Shown piece after piece: positions 60,577 to 64,000 of a DNA stretch of 64,000 nt. Origin of the DNA: Streptacidiphilus sp. ASG 303. Its GTDB lineage: Bacteria; Actinomycetota; Actinomycetes; Streptomycetales; Streptomycetaceae. The notes below the pieces were generated by a model. It made no database searches. It was not told the DNA's origin and saw only the letters and a list, made by a program, of their open reading frames with translations. Both the position numbers and the translations under genes were made by a program. Each line of letters opens with the position of its first letter. The first letter of the stretch is position 1. The DNA is taken from contig NZ_JAJLRA010000015.1 in the NCBI RefSeq assembly GCF_020991365.1, forward strand, positions 1 to 64,000, given 5' to 3'.

Positions 60577-62007
60577 GTGAGCGCCAAGCCCAACATCCCC
60601 GATGTCCTGGCCGCCCGGTACGCCTCCGCGGAGCTGGCCCGCCTCTGGTCCCCCGAGCACAAGGTGGTGCTGGAGCGCCGCCTGTGGCTGGCGGTGCTGA
60701 AGGCCCAGCAGGACCTCGGCATCGAGGTCCCCGCCGACGCCGTCGCCGCCTACGAGCGCGTCGTCGACCAGGTCGACCTCGACTCCATCGCTGCCCGCGA
60801 GCGGGTCACCCGGCACGACGTCAAGGCCCGGATCGAGGAGTTCAGCGCCCTCGCCGGCCACGAGCAGATCCACAAGGGCATGACGTCCCGGGACCTCACC
60901 GAGAACGTCGAGCAGCTCCAGATCCGGCTGTCCCTGGAGCACGTCCGCGACCGCACCGTCGCCGTGCTGGTCCGCCTCGGCCGCCTCGCCGCCCAGTACT
61001 CCGAGCAGGTCATGGCCGGCCGCTCGCACAACGTCGCCGCCCAGGCCACCACGCTGGGCAAGCGGTTCGCCACCGCCGCCGACGAGCTGCTCGCCGCCTT
61101 CGCCCGCCTGGAGGACCTCCTCGGCCGCTACCCGCTGCGCGGCGTCAAGGGCCCGGTCGGCACCTCCCAGGACATGCTCGACCTCCTCGGCGGCGACACC
61201 GCCAGGCTCGACGAGCTGGAGGGCCGCGTCGCCGCCCACCTCGGCTTCGACCGGGTCCTCACCAGCGTCGGCCAGGTCTACCCGCGCTCCCTGGACTTCG
61301 ACGTGCTCAGCGCGCTCGTCCAGCTCGCCGCCGCCCCCTCCAGCCTCGCCAAGACCATCCGCCTGATGGCCGGCCACGAGCTGGTCACCGAGGGCTTCAA
61401 GCCCGGCCAGGTCGGCTCCTCCGCGATGCCGCACAAGATGAACACCCGCTCCTGCGAGCGCGTCAACGGCCTCGCCGTCATCCTGCGCGGCTACGCCTCG
61501 ATGACCGCGGAGCTCGGCGGCGACCAGTGGAACGAGGGCGACGTCTCCTGCTCCGTGGTCCGCCGCGTCGCCCTGCCGGACGCCTTCTTCGCCTTCGACG
61601 GCCTGCTGGAGACCTTCCTCACCGTCCTCGACGAGTTCGGCGCCTTCCCCGCCGTCATCGAGGCCGAGCTCGACCGCTACCTGCCGTTCCTGGCCACCAC
61701 CAAGGTGCTCATGGGCGCGGTGCGGGCCGGCGTGGGCCGGGAGACCGCCCACGAGGTCATCAAGGAGCACGCCGTTGCCTCCGCCCTGGCCATGCGCGAG
61801 GGCGCCCGGCACAACGAGCTGCTGGACCGGCTCGCCGCCGACGGCCGCATCCCGCTGGACCGGGCCGCCCTCGACGCCCTCCTCGCCGACCGGCTCTCCT
61901 TCACCGGCGCGGCCGGCGCCCAGGTGGCCGAGGTCGCCCGCCGCGTGCAGGAGGTCGCCGACCGGTACCCGCAGGCCGCGAAGTACACCCCCGGCGCGAT
62001 CCTCTGA
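60577..62007 (+). CDS. purB: Adenylosuccinate lyase
   Basis: 476 residues, normal length. It catalyses two fumarate-releasing steps in purine synthesis (SAICAR and adenylosuccinate). The superfamily signature GSSAMPHKMN is present (about residue 285), with KGMTSRDLTENVEQLQI, the histidine motif in GRSHNVAAQATTLGKR and QDMLDLLGG. GTG 60577 gives the natural N-terminus (SAKPNIPDVLAARYAS); a TTG at 60568 adds three residues. No other pur gene is adjacent. Confidence 0.96.
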   Translation: MSAKPNIPDVLAARYASAELARLWSPEHKVVLERRLWLAVLKAQQDLGIEVPADAVAAYERVVDQVDLDSIAARERVTRHDVKARIEEFSALAGHEQIHKGMTSRDLTENVEQLQIRLSLEHVRDRTVAVLVRLGRLAAQYSEQVMAGRSHNVAAQATTLGKRFATAADELLAAFARLEDLLGRYPLRGVKGPVGTSQDMLDLLGGDTARLDELEGRVAAHLGFDRVLTSVGQVYPRSLDFDVLSALVQLAAAPSSLAKTIRLMAGHELVTEGFKPGQVGSSAMPHKMNTRSCERVNGLAVILRGYASMTAELGGDQWNEGDVSCSVVRRVALPDAFFAFDGLLETFLTVLDEFGAFPAVIEAELDRYLPFLATTKVLMGAVRAGVGRETAHEVIKEHAVASALAMREGARHNELLDRLAADGRIPLDRAALDALLADRLSFTGAAGAQVAEVARRVQEVADRYPQAAKYTPGAIL

Positions 62008-62051
62008 CCCGCCGCCGCGCCGCCTGACCCGCCGCGCCGCACCGCCCGACC

Positions 62052-62076
62052 CGCGGCCGCCCCGCCGGCGGCCGCG
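62052..62076 (+). terminator. purB terminator
   Basis: 10-bp perfect stem CGCGGCCGCC / GGCGGCCGCG with a five-base loop. A second imperfect hairpin (CTCCCCCCGG ... CCGGGGGAG, 62101-62136) follows. Confidence 0.75.
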
Positions 62077-62188
62077 CGGTACGGACGGCCGCCGCGCCGC
62101 CTCCCCCCGGACCGGGCCGCCACCCGGCCGGGGGAGCGGCGCGCCGTCCCGGCGTGCCCCGGGGCCGCCGTGGTGCTGGGATCGGGTC

Positions 62189-62617
62189 ATGTACAGCGAC
62201 GCACCCGGAGGACGGCCCGCGCAGCCGGAGGAAGCCATGCCTCCCCGGGTGGAGTTCGCCTCGGTGATGATGGTGCTGCTCGGCACCTTCCTCGTCATCG
62301 CCGCCGTCACCGAGTGGGCCGGCAGCAGCTGGCTCTCCCCGCGCGCCTTCGCCGTCTTCGGCTCCGCCCACGCCTGGTGGGGCGTCCTCGACCTGGTCCT
62401 CGCGCTGCTCGCCTTCTACGCGGCCTGGGCGCTCAACGGGCGGCAGCGTGTCACCGGCAGGCTGCTGGCGCTGGCCTTCGCCGTGGTCAGCGCCGTGCGG
62501 TGGATGTTCTTCATCCCGTCCGCGCCGGTGCTGGGCGTCCTGGTCGTGGCGATCGACGCCGTGATCGTGTGGGGCCTGACCTCCGCGCGGGAGTGGTTCG
62601 CCCAGCCGTCGGTCTGA
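62189..62617 (+). CDS. Four-helix membrane protein, DUF7144-like
   Basis: 142 residues from ATG 62189, or 126 from ATG 62237. Four hydrophobic helices are clear: SVMMVLLGTFLVIAAVTEW, AWWGVLDLVLALLAFYAAWA, LLALAFAVVSAVRWMFFI and VLGVLVVAIDAVIVWGLT. The pattern of four helices with a conserved HAWWGVLDL loop fits the DUF7144 family of actinobacteria, function unknown. ATG 62237 has the better ribosome site (GGAGGAAG); ATG 62189 has only a weak TGGGAT box upstream. Confidence 0.72.
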   Translation: MYSDAPGGRPAQPEEAMPPRVEFASVMMVLLGTFLVIAAVTEWAGSSWLSPRAFAVFGSAHAWWGVLDLVLALLAFYAAWALNGRQRVTGRLLALAFAVVSAVRWMFFIPSAPVLGVLVVAIDAVIVWGLTSAREWFAQPSV

Positions 62618-62852
62618 CCGGTCCGCGGGGAGCGCCGGAACGGTGGCCGGCGGTGGGGCACCGCGCGGATGCCGGGGACGCTCCCGGCCGAAGGCCCGAC
62701 CCGAGGCCCGACAGCGGCCCCGGCAGCGGCCCCGGCCCGGCGCAGCCGCACGTCGCGACGACGGGAAGCGCGTCGGCGCCCTCGCGGCGGCGGCCGGACC
62801 CCGGCCGGTCCGGGTTCCGACGGCTGTACCGCCGGAACCGGGACCGTCGTCC
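62618..62852. other. Intergenic region with no gene seen
   Basis: 235 bases with GGCCCGAC/CGGCCCCGGCAG repeats and no recognised frame or operator. Confidence 0.4.
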
Positions 62853-62858
62853 TATCCT
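62853..62858 (+). promoter_or_regulatory. -10 element of leaderless methyltransferase promoter
   Basis: TATCCT ends six bases before the ATG at 62865, and no ribosome site is present. Confidence 0.6.
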
Positions 62859-62864
62859 CTGCTG

Positions 62865-63533
62865 ATGCGCGCACACCGCACCGACCGCCCGGCCGATCTC
62901 GACGCGGTCCGTGAGTCCTACGACCGGGTGGCCGACACCTACGCCCGCATGGTGGTGACGACGGGGTTCGGCGACATCCGGCGCCATCCCTGGCTCAAGG
63001 CGGCCGTCGACGCCTTCGCCGACACCGTGAGCGGTCTCGGGCCCGTTCTCGACGTCGGCTGCGGACCCGGGACGGTGACCGCCTACCTGGCCGAACGCGG
63101 ACTCGACGTCTCCGGGGTGGACCTCTCCCCCCGCATGGTCGAGAACGCGCGCCGTCTCCATCCGCAGTGCCGCTTCGACGTCGCCTCCGCCACCGACCTC
63201 GACCTCGGTGAGGCGTCCCTCGGCGGCGTGCTCGCGTGGTGGTCCCTGTTCAACCTTCCCCGCGACGTCCTTCCCCAGGTCCTCGCTCTGTTCGCGCGCG
63301 CCCTGGAGCCGGGCGGGCACTTCATCACCGCGACACACGCCGGCGACGGGGACGTGGTGCGCACCGAGGCCTACGGAGGTGTGCCCGTCCGGTGGACGAC
63401 GCACCGGTGGCGGCCGGAACAGCTCGTGGACCTCATCGAGCGGGCCGGGCTGCGCCCGGTCGCCGAACTCCGGCTCCCCGCGGGCGAGCAGAGCGGGCCG
63501 GGCCTGGTCGTCATGGCCGAGCGCCCCGCCTGA
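62865..63533 (+). CDS. Class I SAM-dependent methyltransferase
   Basis: 222 residues. SAM-binding motif I is VLDVGCGPGTVTAYLAERG, the acidic loop follows in VSGVDLSPRMVENAR, and LAWWSLFNLPRDVLP and LEPGGHFITATHAGDG correspond to later motifs. The substrate is unknown. The ATG at 62865 follows a -10 box at leaderless spacing. The CGCACCGAGG/GCGGTCC codon use is slightly less biased than neighbours, but not enough to claim transfer. Confidence 0.9.
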   Translation: MRAHRTDRPADLDAVRESYDRVADTYARMVVTTGFGDIRRHPWLKAAVDAFADTVSGLGPVLDVGCGPGTVTAYLAERGLDVSGVDLSPRMVENARRLHPQCRFDVASATDLDLGEASLGGVLAWWSLFNLPRDVLPQVLALFARALEPGGHFITATHAGDGDVVRTEAYGGVPVRWTTHRWRPEQLVDLIERAGLRPVAELRLPAGEQSGPGLVVMAERPA

Positions 63534-63588
63534 GGACCGGGCGCCGGAGGCGGCACAGGGTCCCGTATCGGGACTCGTCACCCGGCGC

Positions 63589-64000
63589 CTACCGCTGTCT
63601 TCCGTCCGGGTCCTCCCCGGGCGCCCGGCCCGCGGCGAGCTGCGCCCAGATGACCTTGCCGTCCGAGGTGTAGCGGGTGCCCCACCCCTGGGCCAGCCGG
63701 GCCACGATGAACAGGCCCCGCCCGCCCTCGTCGTTGGCACGGGCGTGCCGCAGCCGCGGCGCGTTGTCGCTGCCGTCGAAGACCTCGCAGGTCAGCGCCC
63801 GGTCGCGGATCAGCCGCAGCCGCAGCGGCGCCGCCCCGTGGCGGACCGCGTTGGTGACCAGCTCGCTGACGACGAGCTCGGCGGCGGACGCCTCCTCGCC
63901 CAATCCCCACGCGGCCAGCCGCTCCCGCACCAGGCGCCGCGCCGCCGCGGCCGACGACGTCTCGAAGGGCAGCGACCAGGTGGCGACCCGCGCGGGGTCC
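63589..64000 (-). CDS. HATPase domain protein, C-terminal part (truncated at window end)
   Basis: The window holds the last 136 residues; the gene continues beyond 64000. It starts in the DPARVATWSLPFETSSAAAA region and shows the ATPase N-box ELVVSELVTNAVRHGAAPLR, then EVFDGSDNAPRLRHARANDE, GGRGLFIVARLAQGWGTRYT and GKVIWAQL. This pattern is the anti-sigma/serine-kinase-like ATPase that ends many large streptomycete SpoIIE-type PP2C phosphatases, though a stand-alone ATPase is possible. In that setting it would act in partner-switching control of a sigma factor or stress response (inference). Confidence 0.82.
   Translation of the reverse strand, partial: DPARVATWSLPFETSSAAAARRLVRERLAAWGLGEEASAAELVVSELVTNAVRHGAAPLRLRLIRDRALTCEVFDGSDNAPRLRHARANDEGGRGLFIVARLAQGWGTRYTSDGKVIWAQLAAGRAPGEDPDGRQR

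Overview
The window is chromosomal DNA from a high-GC actinobacterium, most likely Streptomyces or a close relative. The evidence is extreme GC content, many GTG starts, a streptomycete-type 23S/5S rRNA end at the left edge, and a gene order (CDP-alcohol phosphotransferase, DUF881, DUF1290, DUF881, GarA, MerR, DUF151, MerR, then gcvP) that matches the well-known block around garA in Mycobacterium (Rv1822-Rv1832) and Streptomyces. I see no insertion sequence, prophage, CRISPR array, tRNA or plasmid signature. Species identity is an inference.

Layout. 1-320: 3' end of 23S rRNA, 5S rRNA and a terminator. 427-19554: conserved envelope, signalling and metabolism block: a CDP-alcohol phosphotransferase, a GDP-mannose pyrophosphorylase-like protein with a degenerate sugar-mutase tail, two DUF881 membrane proteins flanking DUF1290, zinc-ribbon GarA, FtsR-like MerR, DUF151 nuclease family, a second MerR, a SanA/YdcF-type protein, DNA polymerase IV, an MFS exporter, a PRC-barrel/DUF2382 stress protein, and gcvP behind a tandem glycine riboswitch. 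19652-38813: small independent transcription units: DUF5999, a GCS2 ligase, a CPBP protease, a CoA-transferase, PhzF, a PadR-ABC-FtsX operon, a second PadR, HAD, VOC and PdxH-like genes, a dienelactone hydrolase, a Clp-N-only protein, a GlcP-type sugar permease and an FMN-binding protein.

38857-42708: a PNPOx-like gene divergent from a MocR regulator across a TGCACTAGTGCA palindrome, then a PAP2-lipid kinase fusion. 42763-50169: a GH47 alpha-mannosidase-like secreted enzyme, a two-component system, and a divergent operon for a membrane haem/flavin reductase, an FMN-carrying surface protein and the ApbE flavin transferase that loads it. Paired 11-bp direct repeats lie between the two-component genes and this operon. 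50149-52949: a type II NADH dehydrogenase-like protein and a HipA-like kinase translationally coupled to DUF3037. 53096-59125: a cache-domain protein, an FCD-type GntR regulator and a divergent polyamine-type ABC importer. 59293-64000: a single-cysteine DsbA-like protein, MarR, purB, a DUF7144-like membrane protein, a methyltransferase and the C-terminal ATPase domain of a probable SpoIIE-type phosphatase cut by the window end.

Recurring structure. About ten genes appear leaderless: a TANNNT -10 box ends 5-8 bases before the start codon and no ribosome site is present. Most convergent pairs are separated by very strong inverted repeats. Several gene ends are followed by short tandem repeats. 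The most original leads are the extracytosolic flavin electron-transfer operon next to its putative two-component regulator, the HipA-like/DUF3037 pair, the degenerate mutase tail on the mannose guanylyltransferase, the CxxS DsbA protein, and the hairpin between potB and potC.
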